Source of the DNA: Viola odorata
Taxonomy: Eukaryota > Streptophyta > Magnoliopsida > Malpighiales > Violaceae
DNA length: 64,000 nucleotides
NCBI GenBank assembly: GCA_963691705.1
Contig: OY829539.1
Location: 20,258,407-20,322,406 of the forward strand
Direction: 5' to 3'
Both the position numbers and the translations under genes were made by a program. The notes under the pieces were generated by a model, which made no database searches, was not told the DNA's origin, and was given only the letters and a program-made list of their open reading frames with translations. Below are positions 20,997 through 33,106 of the stretch, in pieces; position 1 is the first letter of the stretch, and every line of letters starts with the position of its first letter.

Positions 20997-23900
20997 ATAT
21001 AATTTTAATCGAGCAATATTCCAAGAGTTAGGTAAGGGAGTACCGTCAAGCGTTTCGAGGTGATACGCTCCCTTTCCGATAACACGAGTGACGCGGTACG
21101 GGCCTCCCCAGCTTGAGCTAAGTTTCCACATTCGTTGGCCCGCCGCCCGTTTGTCCCTGAGCACGAGGTCTCCTGCCTTGAGCAGCCGCTCCTTAACATG
21201 TCTGTTGTGATACCGCGCCATTCTTCTTTTGTAGTGCATTATTTTCAAGAGGGCTTCCTCGCGCGCCTCAGGGAGCATATCAAGGTTAGCACGTAACCTT
21301 TCCTCGTTTAACTCCTCCTTAAAATGTTCCACCCTTAAGCTTAGGGTGCCAATTTCGACAGGCGTTACTGCTTCGGTACCAAAGGCCATCGCAAAAGGCG
21401 TTTCCCCTGTACTAATTTTGACGGTCATGCGGTAAGCCCACATTACATAGGGTAGCTCGTCTGGCCACTTTTTTTTCGACCCCTCAAGATTTTTTTAATA
21501 CCGCTCAGTATGCTTCGGTTGGTTACCTCCGCCTGGCCGTTAGTCTGAGGATGGGTCACAGAGGAAAACCTCTGTTCGATCTGGAATTCTTCACATTGCT
21601 CTTTGAAGAAGCGACTGGTAAACTGTGCCCCGTTGTCACTAACTAGCACGCGAGGCACCCCGAATCGCATGATCACTTGATGCTTAAAGAAGTGCCATAC
21701 CTTCTCCGTCGTAATACTGGCTACCGCTTCCGCTTCTGCCCATTTGGTAAAGTAGTCCACTGCCACAATTACAAATTTCAGTTGAGACCTGGCCTTAGCA
21801 AAAGGGCCTAAAATATCGATTCCCCACTTGGCAAAAGGAGAAGGCGCCACGATCTGAGATATTTCAGTGGCGGGTCGTCGAGGGATTTTGGAAAATTCTT
21901 GACACTTATGGCATGATTGCACGAAGTTGTTGCAATCCCTGCGAATAGTGGGCCAATAGAATCCTGACCGGAACACCTGCGCGGCCATGGTACCACCCGA
22001 CACGTGCATGCCGCAGATGCCTTCATGAATTTCGCGCAGGGTATGGAGGCCTTCTTGTTCCGTTATACATTTTGCGACCGGGTGCGAGAAACATCTCCGA
22101 ATTAACTCCCCATCATAATAAGTGCACCTTGTCGCTTGCTTCAGTACTTTTTTCTTCTCTGTACTGTCGCTTGGCAACTCATCGTGCTTCAAACATTTTA
22201 TCACAGAGACCCTCCAGTCCTTTTCAATCTCCTCCACACATAGCGACAGCTGTTCCTCCATGAAGGACGGTAGTGACCTTTCCTCATAGTAGACACCTTC
22301 TGGTATGACAGCCTCCTGATTAGCTGCCGCCTTGGCAAGATTATCCGCCTCGGTATTGTCCTCCCGCGGAATGTGTTCGAAAGTAACACACACGCCGCTT
22401 TGTTCCATTTCTGCCAATTCCCTTTTCACTTTCGAGAGGTATTGCGCCATGATCGGCTCTCTAGCTTGGGAATGTCCCAAGACTTGATCAATTATCAACT
22501 TGGAGTCCCCTCATATTTTCAACCGTGGGGCTCCTGCTACCAGGTCATTTTCAGTTTTAGCGAAGAGGCTCCTTCCTACTCTAAGCCCCGCCAATAACGC
22601 TTCATACTCTGCTGCGTTGTTGGACAATGGTTGCAGGATTCTAATGGCATGCCGAACCTGCACATTGTGTGGCCCGATCATGTATATGCCAGCTCCTGCC
22701 AGCTCTTGATTTTTGGCGCCATCCACATAGATGACCCATACGTCCGCGGGGGCTTCTGAGGGTGGGATCTTTGCATCACTTTCTTTCTTCTCGAGCGGCT
22801 CCGCCGCCTTGTCCCCAGTAAATGTACACTTGGCGATAAAATCTGCCAAAACCTGAGCCTTTACGGATGGCCGAGCTTTGTACTGTAATCCATATTGTTC
22901 CAACTCAATTGACCAAATCAACATCCTCCCCGAGGATTCTGGTTTCCTAAGAATTCTTCTCAAAGGCTGATCCGTGAGCACGATGACTGGATGGGCCTGG
23001 AAGTACCTGTCCATCTTCCGTGTGGACTGTAGCAGGGCGAATGCCACCTTTTCAATGTGGGTGTATCGCACCTCGGCATCTTTTAACACATGGCTAATAA
23101 AGAAAACGGGGCGGTGGGCATGATTATCCTCCCGGACCAAAACGACACTGACCACTTCATCCACGACGCCGAGGTACAAGAATAGGGTGTCGCCCGGCTT
23201 CGGTCGTGTTAGTACCAAGTCGGACGACAAGTATGTTTTCAAACCCATGAACACCTCTTCGCACTCTTGTGTCCATCCGAAAGAAGCTTTCTTACGTATG
23301 ACTTTAAAGAACGGCAAGCACTTCTCGCCCTGCTTAGAGATGAACCGCCTCAGAGCAATGACGCGTCCTGTTAACCTCTGAACTTCCTGGAGGGTTCGCG
23401 GTGATACCATTTGATGGATAGCCTTAATCTTTGACGGGTTCGGCTGGATGCCCTTTTGGCTTACCACATACCCCAAGAATTTTCCCGTTTGAAATGCAAA
23501 CGCGCACTTGCGGGGGTTCAACTTTATCTGGTACTTCCTTAATGCATCAAACACTTCCTGCAAATCGGCCAGATGGTCACTGAAACTTCTGCTCTTGACC
23601 AATACATCATCTACGTACGCTTCTACATTTCTCCCGATTTGCTTTTCAAACACTTTGTTGGCCATACGCTAGAAGGTCGCCCCTGCATTCTTTAAGCCAA
23701 ACGGCATTGCCGTGTAGCAGTAGGTGGCCTTCGGAGTTATAAATGCCGTCTTTTCCTCATCTTCCTTGGGCATAGGAATTTGATGATATCCAGAATTGAC
23801 GTCCAAAGAACTCAAATATGCGTACCCTGCCGCTTGATCGACCAACTGATCGATCCGAGGAAGCGGATAACAGTCCTTAGGATAAGCGTCATTCAAGTTA

Positions 23901-24067
23901 GTGAAATCAATGCACATGCGCCAGTCTCCGTTGGGCTTGTGGACTAAGACGGGGTTGGCCAACCAAGTGGGGTATTGAACTTCTCGGATGAATCCTGCGT
24001 TCATCAGCTTTACTACCTCCTTATCAATCACCACCGACTTTTTCGTGGAGAATGGCGCGCGGGTCAA
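20982..24067 (-). pseudogene. Tat-A pol: reverse transcriptase, RNase H, archaeal RNase H, integrase
   Basis: In minus-strand order: reverse transcriptase (WRMCIDFTNLNDAYPKD, SLDVNSGYHQI, catalytic YVDD in AYVDDVLVKS), RNase H (PVFFISHVLKDAE, ILTDQ-type), archaeal-type RNase H (WVIYVDGAKNQELAGAGIY, NNAAEYEALLAGL, HIPREDNTEADNLAK), then integrase with H..H..C..C (HTLREIHEGICGMH, CHKCQ), catalytic D, D, E in WGIDILGPF, VSDNGAQF and NGQAEVTNR, and a GPYRVTRVI (GPY/F-like) end. Lesions are a TAG at 23669 (TF*RMANK, from CAG), a TGA near 22500, and a frameshift in an A-run near 21470. Catalytic residues are kept. Confidence 0.93.
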
Positions 24068-24959
24068 CGTTGAGTCGGTGCTCAGCCACTTCCCTAGACA
24101 CGCCAGGCATGTCTGCCGGTTTCCACGCGAACTCTCCTTTATACTTGTTCAACAGCCGGGCTAATTGTGCTCTCTCCTCAAGGGTCAACTTTTCACTGGC
24201 CTGGAAGCTCGCCTTATCATTGCCTTGGATGGGGATGGATACCATCGCATCCACTGGTTGGGTTTGCCTTTCATCCCTTTGCTCATAAGGATCCGCTGCC
24301 ACACACACATATTGATCATAACTTTTTTGAATCATGAGTGAGTAACACTCGACGGCTAGCTTCTGATCGCCCTTGATCGATACTACCCCTTCCCAAGAGG
24401 GGTATTTCATCTTGAGGTGTTTCTGAGATACCGCCGCCCCAAAACGATTGAGGAATGGCCGCCCTAGAATGGCATTATACGGTAGGATGAGATCCACAAC
24501 CAAGAACATCAACTCTTCTGATCGTTTCGACGCGTCTTCTCTAAAATACACAGGCAGCGTTGTGACTCCAATTATAGGTATAGGGATGTCGTCCACTCCA
24601 ATAATTGGTTTCTTGCAAGGCGCCAGTTCACCGGCAGGGCGTTTCATGAGATTATATGCTTCCAACGAAAATAAATTTACCGCACTGCCGTTATCAATGA
24701 GGGTCCTTCGTACCCCATGGCTCCCAACAACCAGTGTGACTACTAGCGTGTCATTATGAGGGAAGACAACGCCCTTCTCATCTTCTTCCGAAAAAGATAT
24801 TACCATCCTGTCCAGTGCATCAATCACTCCCTTTTTTACAGGCTGGCCTTCCCGTTTCTGCTTCTCTCCTGCCACGAGTGTTGCTGGGGTAATCTCATCC
24901 AGGAATGACGTGCCCCCAGCGATAATGTTAATGATGGGGATGTCCTCGTCATACATCAT
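24024..24959 (-). pseudogene. Tat-A aspartic protease region
   Basis: 311 open codons contain LIDNGSAVNLFSLEAYNL, the Tat form of the D-x-G-S protease site, and NAILGRPFLNRFGA, the usual flap/alpha region. It is in a different frame from the reverse transcriptase; the shift occurs near 24050. It cleaves Gag-Pol in an active element. Confidence 0.88.
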
Positions 24960-26899
24960 TAGCGCTTCTTTCCCCTTTGCCTCAGAAGTTTCGCTGCCCC
25001 CAAGGGGGGAGGCAATTGATGGTCACCTAACACCCCGTGCGGAGGGTTGCTCCTGGTTTCTTCTCTCATACGAGTGGCGAATTCTCCAAGATAGCCTTCT
25101 TCCAACAGGCGCTTTATCGCTAACTTCAATTCCCTGCATGCCTCTGTAGAATGCCCCTTAGCCTTATGGAATTTACAAAAAGCATTTCCCCTTCCTCCCA
25201 TGACCACCCCTGGCTTCACAGGGGCTGGATAGCGGATCGGCAGGTTTCGCTGCTGAATGATGGCTAAGATTTCCGCTCGTGGGAGTGTAAGGGGAGGAAG
25301 GTCGGGATCGTACATTCGACCCTTAGGGGGATCCCCCTGTTGCTGAACATTCAGACCGCCGCCCCTTCCTCTAGAGTAATTACCCTTCTAGCGATTCGAC
25401 GCCTTGGGGATGTAATCTTTCCGCTGGGTGTATTCGTCACCCAGACGGGTGTCGTGGGTCATACTGCCTTGAGCCGTGCGAGCAGGAGGGGCGTTTTAGG
25501 GCGTATCCCGTATCCTGTTTCTATATCCTTCTTCTTCCATTCTCGCATAATTGTGAGCCTTCAACCTTAACGCGTCTAAAGTCGTTGGGGGATCCACCAT
25601 CAGCGTATCTCTCAGCTTCCCATATCCACAATTCCGCTTCAAAGCTTCTATGGCGAAATCAATAGTAATACCAGGAGTTAACGACATTTCCATATCAAAA
25701 CGACCAAGATAACTATTCAAAGACTCCTCTGGTTTTCTACATATATCAAACGAGGCTGCTGCAGACTTTCGAATGGGGATAGCTGTGCTGAAGTGACTCT
25801 TAAACTTGGCCTCCAGTTGCGGGAAATTATCAATTGATCGAGCAGGGAGTCCTTCAAACCAGAGGCGAGCTACTCCTGACAATGTCATAACGAATATTTG
25901 ACACAACGCCGTGTCTTTGTGCGTTTGAAACTGGACGAAATCCTTCACCTTATTAAGATGCGAGATGAGGTCTTTGGTGCCGTCGTATGATTCCGTGGGG
26001 AGCTTAACATGTCGGCTGACCCTGTGGTGCCTTACGCGGTGGGTGAAAGGATGACCAGCGGTGTCGTCCAAAATCTCACGATCATGACGAGGAGGAGACA
26101 TGTCCAGGCGTCGCCGGTGCCCTCGAAGCTCCGGGGTGCATTGCTGCCTGGGAGACTGGCTACGACTCCTAGGCGAACGGGTTCGACGCCTCCTACTGCC
26201 TGATCTTTCACTCCGCTCCATAGATACCTCTCTACCGGCTCCCTCTCTTCTGCCGTCCCAATGCTCTCTGTATTCATCTAGCGGTCGCTCCACTTGAGAG
26301 ACAGGAATCCGCGGTATCCGCGGTATGTAGTGCTCCTCCTGTCCATCTGCCAGTTGCGCAAAGCTGAATGGCATGCTTATCGCAGGTGAGGTCAGAGGGA
26401 CGCTCTCCTAGCGACGAGGCGACACTGGTCGATCAGCTACAATAGACGGAGTGAAAATAACTCGAGGAGACACACCTGATGTCGCGGTACTAGAAGTGGG
26501 GCCTGTGGACATCCCAATTAAATAGTCTAAGTGGGCACGAAGAGCTAGCATCGAGCTTACCGAGGGAGTAGTAGGGCCATCCATCCTAGAACTTACAAGC
26601 GGAGGGGCGGAGTGACTGGATCCGCCAGTGTGAAAAAATGGGGCACCCATTGAGGAAATAGGGGAACCCATTTGAGGAAACAGGGTACCCGTTTGAGAAA
26701 ACGGGGTACCCTTTTGAGAAAATGGGGTGACCATTTGAGAAAACGGGGTGCCAGCTGTCAGCCCGAAAAGAAAGTCTGTCTGCACAGAGGAAGTTTCACG
26801 TGATGTGACATATGTACTTGATGAAGACGTGGAAAAAAGTTCCCTACGCGCGTGAACCCCACGAGTATGAGGGGGTGTGGATTCTGAATCTGAAGCCAT
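24960..26899 (-). pseudogene. Tat-A gag
   Basis: Starts MASDSESTPPHTRG at 26899. The first 160 residues are Ser/Pro-rich with a heptapeptide repeat. After an in-frame TAG at 26408-26410 the same frame continues with a basic Arg/Ser stretch and the retrotransposon gag domain (FVQFQTHKDTALCQIFVMTL, ARLWFEGLP, SFDICRKPEESLNSYLGRF). A frameshifted part at 24960-25315 has the Tat zinc-knuckle-like CKFHKAKGHSTEAC. It forms the particle core in active elements. Confidence 0.88.
26629..26754 (-). repeat. Heptapeptide-coding minisatellite in Tat-A gag
   Basis: Six or so diverged units of about 21 bases encode (G/V)TPFSQ(M/K/T)-like heptapeptides, read as GTPFSQMVTPFSQKGTPFSQ and on into degenerate versions. 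The length being a multiple of three keeps gag in frame. Confidence 0.85.
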
Positions 26900-26963
26900 G
26901 ATCCTTCGACTCTCAGAAAGAACAGAGCTTGGTTACTAAGGAAAACTCACTTAATTAACCAAG

Positions 26964-26982
26964 GCTCTCAATGAAAGCACCA
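26964..26982 (-). other. Tat-A primer binding site
   Basis: On the minus strand TGGTGCTTTCATTGAGAGC begins two bases after the LTR end. The leading TGG fits the CCA end of a tRNA. I could not assign the tRNA; it is not the aspartate-type site used by the two Athila elements. Confidence 0.65.
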
Positions 26983-27187
26983 CTTGATAAGAGTCCGGGG
27001 GATACTGAGCAGGATCGGCTTGATCTGGACTGGTCGGGAACACTGTACTGGGGTCTTCGTCACCTGCAAAGCGCCGGAGGGGGTCTCCGGCGTAAACACT
27101 CCGATGCCAAAGTCAGTGCAGGTAGTCAAAATGGTAGGGGTTCAGTACGCTGTCTTAGGCTTACCCTCTTGTCTGAAAAGGTGGGGG

Positions 27188-27195
27188 TATTTATA
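27188..27195 (-). promoter_or_regulatory. Tat-A LTR TATA box
   Basis: TATAAATA on the minus strand, placed mid-LTR. It would drive the gag-pol RNA. The Tat-B LTR has the same box at 52362-52369. Confidence 0.75.
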
Positions 27196-27283
27196 GACAA
27201 AGGAAAGAGTGTACCAACAGGGGGTGGGAATAATCCCTGGTAGGTGTCGCTGGGGTGATATATGCCGCTGGGGTGGCATTGAG

Positions 27284-27321
27284 TGATGTCATGTGGGATG
27301 ACGTCATGCAGAGTGACGTCA
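27284..27321 (-). promoter_or_regulatory. TGACGTCA array upstream of the Tat-A LTR TATA box
   Basis: TGATGTCA (27284), TGACGTCA (27299) and TGACGTCA (27314) are spaced exactly 15 bases apart, about 90-130 bases upstream of the LTR TATA box. The palindrome is the classic CRE/as-1-type core bound by plant bZIP factors of the TGA group. Binding is inferred. Confidence 0.65.
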
Positions 27322-27517
27322 TGGATGACCTGGGATGGGATGCCGCCGTGCGGATGCCGCATGAGAGCCTCCCCGCTGATGTCGACCATCCCAGGATCGA
27401 TCGCCAGGCTAAGGGCGGTAAGAATAGGGTCTCGTCTCCCGCGGCGGGTACAGTATGTTGGCCGGGTCACTCGGCAGGGTAGTGGAGATGCCGCTCCTGT
27501 GGTATCGATAGTTATCA

Positions 27518-28587
27518 ACCCCTGTCTTTTCATTCTTAATATCCACTGCACCATGAGGGTAAATATTAGTGATAACATATGGACCTTCCCATTTGGTCTT
27601 AAGCTTACCTGGGAAGAGCTTGAATTTGGAATTTTATAGAAGGATATTTCCCCCAAGTTGGAGGTTCTTCTCAACAATCTTGCTATCATGGTATGTTTTC
27701 ATCCTAATCTTAGCTAAGAGCTGGTTGTCATATGCTTGGTTCCTCAATTCTTCCATCTCATGGAGTTGGAGTTTCCTTTCCTCACCTACTTGGTCGTACC
27801 TTAGATTGCATTTCCGAATCGCCCAATAAGCTCTATGTTGCATACCTACTGGCAGATGACAGACTTTTCCATACACCAATTTGTAGGGAGTCATTCCTAT
27901 GGGAGATTTGTAAGCAGTCCTATATGCCCAAAGCGCATCATCCAGTCTTTGACTCCAATCTCGTCGATCTAAGCCAACTGTCTTAGCTAAGATCGATTTG
28001 ACTTCTCTGTTTGATACCTCCACTTGGCCATTGGACTGAGGGTGGTATGCAGTGGAGATTTTGTGGGTTACACCATACTTTCTGAAAAGAGAAACAATAA
28101 TACTATTGCAAAAGTGTGTGCCTCGGTCGCTAATGACCCCCCTAGGCATGCCAAACCTATTCAAAACGTTAGTTTTCAAAAAGGCAACAACAGTTCTAGC
28201 ATCATTAGTCCTAGTTGCTTTAGCTTCTATCCATTTAGACACGTAATCCATAGCAAGTAATATGTATTGTTTTCCATCCGATATAGGAAATGACCCCATG
28301 AAATCAATGCCCCATAGATCAAAAATCTCACAATTTAATATAACGTTCATGGGCATTTGATTTCTAGCGCTGATGTTTCCTATCTTTTGGCATTTAGGGC
28401 ATGTCTTACAAAACATATAGCTATCATGAAATAGAGTAGGCCAATAAAATCCTGACTCTAGGACTTTTAAGGTCGTTCTCTTAGTTCCAAAATCCCCACT
28501 ACATGCATAAGAGTGACAAAATTTCAAAACATAAGGGATTTCAGTTTCGGGAATGCATCTTCTAATCAATTGATCTGATCCGATTTT
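27518..28587 (-). pseudogene. Athila-A integrase
   Basis: Shows H..H..C..C ([24 protein letters not shown]) and the catalytic triad in [20 protein letters not shown] and [10 protein letters not shown]. The C-terminal part ([20 protein letters not shown], a GPY/F-type end) lies beyond a stop at 27634 and is cut by the Tat-A LTR. A TGA near 28588 separates it from RNase H in the same frame. Confidence 0.9.
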
Positions 28588-31500
28588 TCATAGATAAGGA
28601 TCATCCCAAACGAAATACTTGCTGTCGTGCTTAATCTTAACCTTTTCTTGAGCCGTTAGGTCTCCATGGTGCTTACCCGTGGCTAAGAAATTGACTAGGT
28701 CGGTAAACCATGGTCTATTTACTTGGATAGCAAATAGATGTTCGTCTGGAAAGTCATCTCTGATAGGTTCTGAATCATCCTTCACGAAGCATCTACTTAG
28801 GTGATCGGCGACCAAGTTCTTCTTTCCCGCTTTGTCCTTAATCTCCAAATTATGTTCCTGCAAAAGTAAAACCCAGCGGATCAGTCTTGGCTTAGATTTG
28901 GCTTTTGTCAATAGGTACCTTAAGGCTGCATGGTCAGAAAAGACTATGACTTTCGTTCCCAACAAATATGATCTGAATTTGTCCAATGCAAAGATTATTG
29001 CGAACAATTCCTTCTCGGTTGTGGTATAGTTCTTTTGGGCATCGTCGAGCATCTTAGAGGCATAATAGATCACGTGTGGATCTTTGCCAATCTTCTGCCC
29101 TAGAACCGCACCAACTGCCGAGTTGCTAGCATCGCACATCAATTCGAATGGGAGGTCCCAATCTGGTGCCTTGATGATTGGGGCTGATGTGTGTTTATCT
29201 TTGATCTTGTCAAACGCTTCTTGGCAAGATTCGTCAAAATTGAAGTCCACTTCTTTTTGTAATAGTTTGCACATTGGCTCCACAATCTTCGAGAAGTCTT
29301 TAATAAACCTGCGATAGAATCCTGCATGGCCTAAAAAACTTCTAACCTCACGCACGCATGAGGGGTAAGGCAAAGTCTTGATAACATCAATCTTAGCCTG
29401 GTCAACTTCTATGCCCTTCTTAGAAACTACATGACCTAGTACAATACCTTGTTCGACCATGAAATGACATTTTTCATAGTTAAGGACAAGATTGGTGGCC
29501 TCGCATCTTTTCAAAACATGTTCCAAAGTAGCTAAGCATTTATCAAAATTGTCACCATACACGGTGAAGTCATCCATAAACACTTCGATACCTTTTTCTA
29601 CATAATCTGAAAAGATACTAACCATACACCTCTGAAAGGTGGCGGGCGCATTGCACAATCCGAATGGCATCCGTCTATATGCGAAGGTCCCGAAGGGACA
29701 CGTGAACGTTGTCTTCTCTTGGTCCTCTAATGCCACGGGGATTTGGTGAAATCCCGAATAACCATCCAAGAAACAGTAATGGGACTTCCCAGTCAATCTT
29801 TCCACCATTTGGTCGATGAATGGTAATGGAAAGTGATCTTTCCTAATGACTTGGTTAAGTCTGCGGTAATCTATACAGACTCTCCATCCATTCTGTATTC
29901 TTGCGGTTCTTTTCACTCCATCTTCTCCTTCAGTCACGGTGATCCCAGTCTTTTTAGGGACGACTTGTACGGGGGAAATCCATGAACTATCAGAGATTGG
30001 ATAAATAATTCCAGCATCAAGCAATTTAATGATTTCTTTCTTGACAACTTCCATCATCGGAGGGTTAAGCCTCCTTTGGGGTTGTCTAATCATTTTCTTA
30101 TCCTCTTCCACATGAATTTCGTGGGTACAAATGGTTGAGGATATGCCCTTGATGTCTGCTAGAGTCCATCCAATAGCCTCTTTATGCTCCTTCAAGACGC
30201 TTGCCAATCTTGCTTCTTCCTCGCTGGAAAGCTTAGCTGAGATTATTACTGGCAGAGTTTTGTCTTGACCTAGATAGGCGTACTTAAGGTGTTCTGGCAA
30301 CTCCTTAAGATCAAGCTCTGGTGCCTGCACAATAAATGGTAAAATCTTAGAGTTAGAAATGCTAAACAGTGGGCAAGGTAGGGATTCCTTCACTGGTCCA
30401 GTCTCATGAAGGTCCGTTAGGATCTCCCTAAGATCTTCTCGGTTTCCTACTCGATCTTCCATTTCATCCAGAGTTTTAGCTGAGACACTCCTGCTTAAGA
30501 CAAAATCAAGTGGGTCAGTAGTATTTAAGTCTGCAGTCTCTTCTTCAATAGGATATAAGATATCAATAAAATTAACACTATGCGTCTCATTTTGATATTT
30601 TAATCCCTCCTTCATGTAAAATTTAATCGTGCTCCCAAAGAATTCCAAAATAATACTACCTTCGTAAACATCTATCTTTGCTTTAGCAGACCTAAGGAAA
30701 GGTCTACCTAAGAGCACATCAGTGGTACAAGAAGGTAAATCTGAGTCCATCTCAACAATATAAAAGTCCACAGGGTATATAAAATTATTGACTTGGACGA
30801 GAACGTCCTCTACCAAACCCTTAGGATGGATCACGGTTCAGTCAGCTAGTTGTATCACCACTTGCGTCTCTTTCATTGGTCCCATTTGTAATTCTTCGTA
30901 TTCCCTCAAGGACATTACGTTGATCCCAGCTCCTAAGTCACAAAGAGCTTTCTCCACCGTTTTGTTCCCAATCTTGCAAGGGATGGTGAAGGTTCCCTGA
31001 TCTCCACACTTCTATGGTAGTTTACTCTGAAGTACTGAAGAAACGTTCTGCATAAGATTCACTCTCTCAATACCTGCAAGTTTCCTTTTGTTAGTACAGA
31101 GTTCTTTCAAAAATCTTGCATAAGAAGGTACTTTTGAAATTAAGTCTAGCATAGGAATATTCACGGCCACTTTGCCAAAAATGTTCATGAAGTCCTTATC
31201 CTCGTCTAATTTCTTCTGTTTAGAGGACTTGGGAGGATAGGGAGGTGGGATATCTGCTATTTCCAGAGGTTTCATAATCTGCTCATCAGCCTTAGCATCA
31301 GTCTTAGCTAAGATCGACTGTTTTGCTTGAACTGGAATATCAGTATGTGTTTCAGTCTCAGCCAAGATTGGCTCCGGCTGAACTTCTGCTTGAGTTTCTT
31401 CATCCACATCCATATCCTCGTCTTCATACGATTGGTTGTGAATCTCTCGATCTGATTTCGCACCCTTTCGTTAAGGTAGAACACTTCCACTCCTTAGATG

Positions 31501-31686
31501 GATAGCACTTACATTGTGCTTTGGGTTATCCTCGGTGGTGGAAGGTAATTTTCCACTTGTTCCTGTTTGCTGGATCTGTTGGGTGAGCTGACCTATTTGC
31601 TTTTGCATTTCAACAAGGCCGGATTGAGTTGCTTGCATGAATTTTTGCATTGTGTCCTCGATAGGTACTCCGGTAATCTTAAGCGG
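28588..31686 (-). pseudogene. Athila-A protease, reverse transcriptase and RNase H
   Basis: The protease site reads ALCDLGAGINVMSL. The reverse transcriptase has [46 protein letters not shown], and catalytic FMDD ([10 protein letters not shown]) as usual for Athila. RNase H has [17 protein letters not shown] and TTEKELFAI. The frame is continuous with gag but has stops at about 30836 (R in Athila-B, so CGA to TGA), 31012 and 31473. Between 31260 and 31420 the linker repeats ILAKTDAKAD and ILAETETHTD. Confidence 0.9.
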
Positions 31687-33027
31687 TTAAGGTGTAGGAA
31701 GTGGGACAGGGGCATTGGATTGATTTGTTCCTGGTGGTCTGGGTACGAAGTGTTGGAAATTTATGAGAGACTGTTGTGGCTGTTGGTTGTATTGTGGTAA
31801 GTATTGTTGTTGTTGGTTTGGTTGCTGATTTGGTTGGCTAGGCTGAGGCGGATCTTGTCTCCACCTTAGATTGGGATGGTGTCTCCAGGAGTATTGATTG
31901 CTTTCATGTGGTAACCTAGGTTGCCCTTGATTGTTAGATTGTCCCTGGTTGTAACCATATGCCGCATTGACTGAGGTTGGGGATGGATCTCCCGGCTGTT
32001 CCACCACATAACAACTATGGGTTGGATGATCTAGCTGTTGGCAAACCCCGCAAACCGAAGGCATGGGATTGGCTGCTGCTATTGTAGTTTGTGCCTGGGA
32101 TTGGGTACCTGTAGAGAGATTCATCAAAATGTCAGTAATCTTATCAAGCTTGTTTTCCATATTTATTGCATTTAAAGAAGAAGGTGTAGAATTTCTCTCG
32201 GATGAGGCGTTGTTTTGGCTGTTGTCAGCCATTGTTTGGAGAAGTAATTTTGCTCTCGTTGGTGTAAGATCTTGAAGTGCTCCTCCAGCGGCTGAGTCTA
32301 GCCTCTCCCTATCCTTTACACACATTCCATCATAGAAGTATTGGATCAGGAGATGGTCTGCCACTCCATGTGTAGGGCAAATGTCTTGAAGATCCCTAAA
32401 CCTTTGATGGTATTCGCTCAAGCTTTCTCCTCCTCTCTGCTGAATGGATACTAAACTTTTTCTTGCTGCCCCTGCCTTAGTCGCATTCCAATATTTATTT
32501 AGGAAGGCAACAGACATGTCTCCCCAGGTTGTAATGGTATTGTGGGGCAAGCTATAGAACCAATTCTTAGCTGAGTCTTCGAGAGACCAAGGAAATGACT
32601 TCAGTTTGGCTCTCTCGATTGTTACTCCTACTGGTTTGAGGGTATCGCATTGGAGGTGAAGGTTCCTCAAATGGTTATATGGATTCTAGTTTGAGTGGCC
32701 ATGAAATTTGGTTAAGTTGGCAATGATGTTTGTCTTGATGGACCAATCATTAGCCATCGGGGGTAGATTAATACAGGAGTAGGTCACTCGTTCTGCCCCC
32801 CTGTTTTGTTCTCTCATCGTCTGTTCTTCTTGGTTTTCTTCCATGTTTGGTATTGGATTCTTAGCTGGGCCCTGATCTTGGCCTAGACTGTTGCTGGAAT
32901 CAGTTTCTGATTGAGTTCCCGAAAATTCACCAACGAATTTCCTCTTAGATTTCTTTCTGATTTGGGTTTCGGTCCTTGTGAGTTATGGATTCAAATGTAG
33001 TAGTTCTTCCTTTGAGGACCTGGTCAT
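31687..33027 (-). pseudogene. Athila-A gag
   Basis: The ATG lies at 33027, MTRSSKEELL. The capsid domain has SFPWSLEDSAKNWFYSLP, AFLNKYW and GGESLSEYHQRFRDLQ, followed by a CX2CX4HX4C zinc knuckle (CGVCQQLDHPTHSC) and a long Gln/Pro/Asn-rich tail. At least two stops interrupt it, near 32680 and 32984. It is in the same frame as the protease, as expected for a single Gag-Pol frame. Confidence 0.87.
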
Positions 33028-33083
33028 CAACTGCGAAAGACAGAAATAAAAAAAACAAAACTACAAAATACACCGTCAGAAGA

Positions 33084-33101
33084 TCCCCGGCAACGGCGCC
33101 A
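33084..33101 (-). other. Athila-A primer binding site (tRNA-Asp type)
   Basis: TGGCGCCGTTGCCGGGGA on the minus strand, the classic Athila primer site complementary to the 3' end of aspartate tRNA, five bases inside the LTR. Confidence 0.9.
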
Positions 33102-33106
33102 AAATT

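Larger units (their letters stand above)
12819..27517 (-). mobile_element. Tat-A, Tat-lineage Ty3/Gypsy element with antisense gene cassette
   Basis: Gag-pol runs on the minus strand at 20982-26899. Reverse transcriptase comes before integrase (Gypsy), and a second, archaeal-type RNase H lies between RNase H and integrase, the mark of the Tat lineage. Between pol and the missing 3' LTR lie four plus-strand genes. The 5' LTR is present at 26985-27517. The 3' LTR is absent: sequence passes straight from Athila to an internal Tat segment at 12819. The element interrupts Athila-A and is itself dead through scattered stops. Confidence 0.9.
26985..27517 (-). repeat. Tat-A 5' LTR
   Basis: Bounded by the inverted ends TGATAA and TTATCA, 533 bases. 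It shares long blocks with the Tat-B LTR at 52157, such as CACCTGCAAAGCGCCGGAGG. On its right, Athila-A integrase sequence resumes at once. No matching left LTR exists. Confidence 0.88.
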
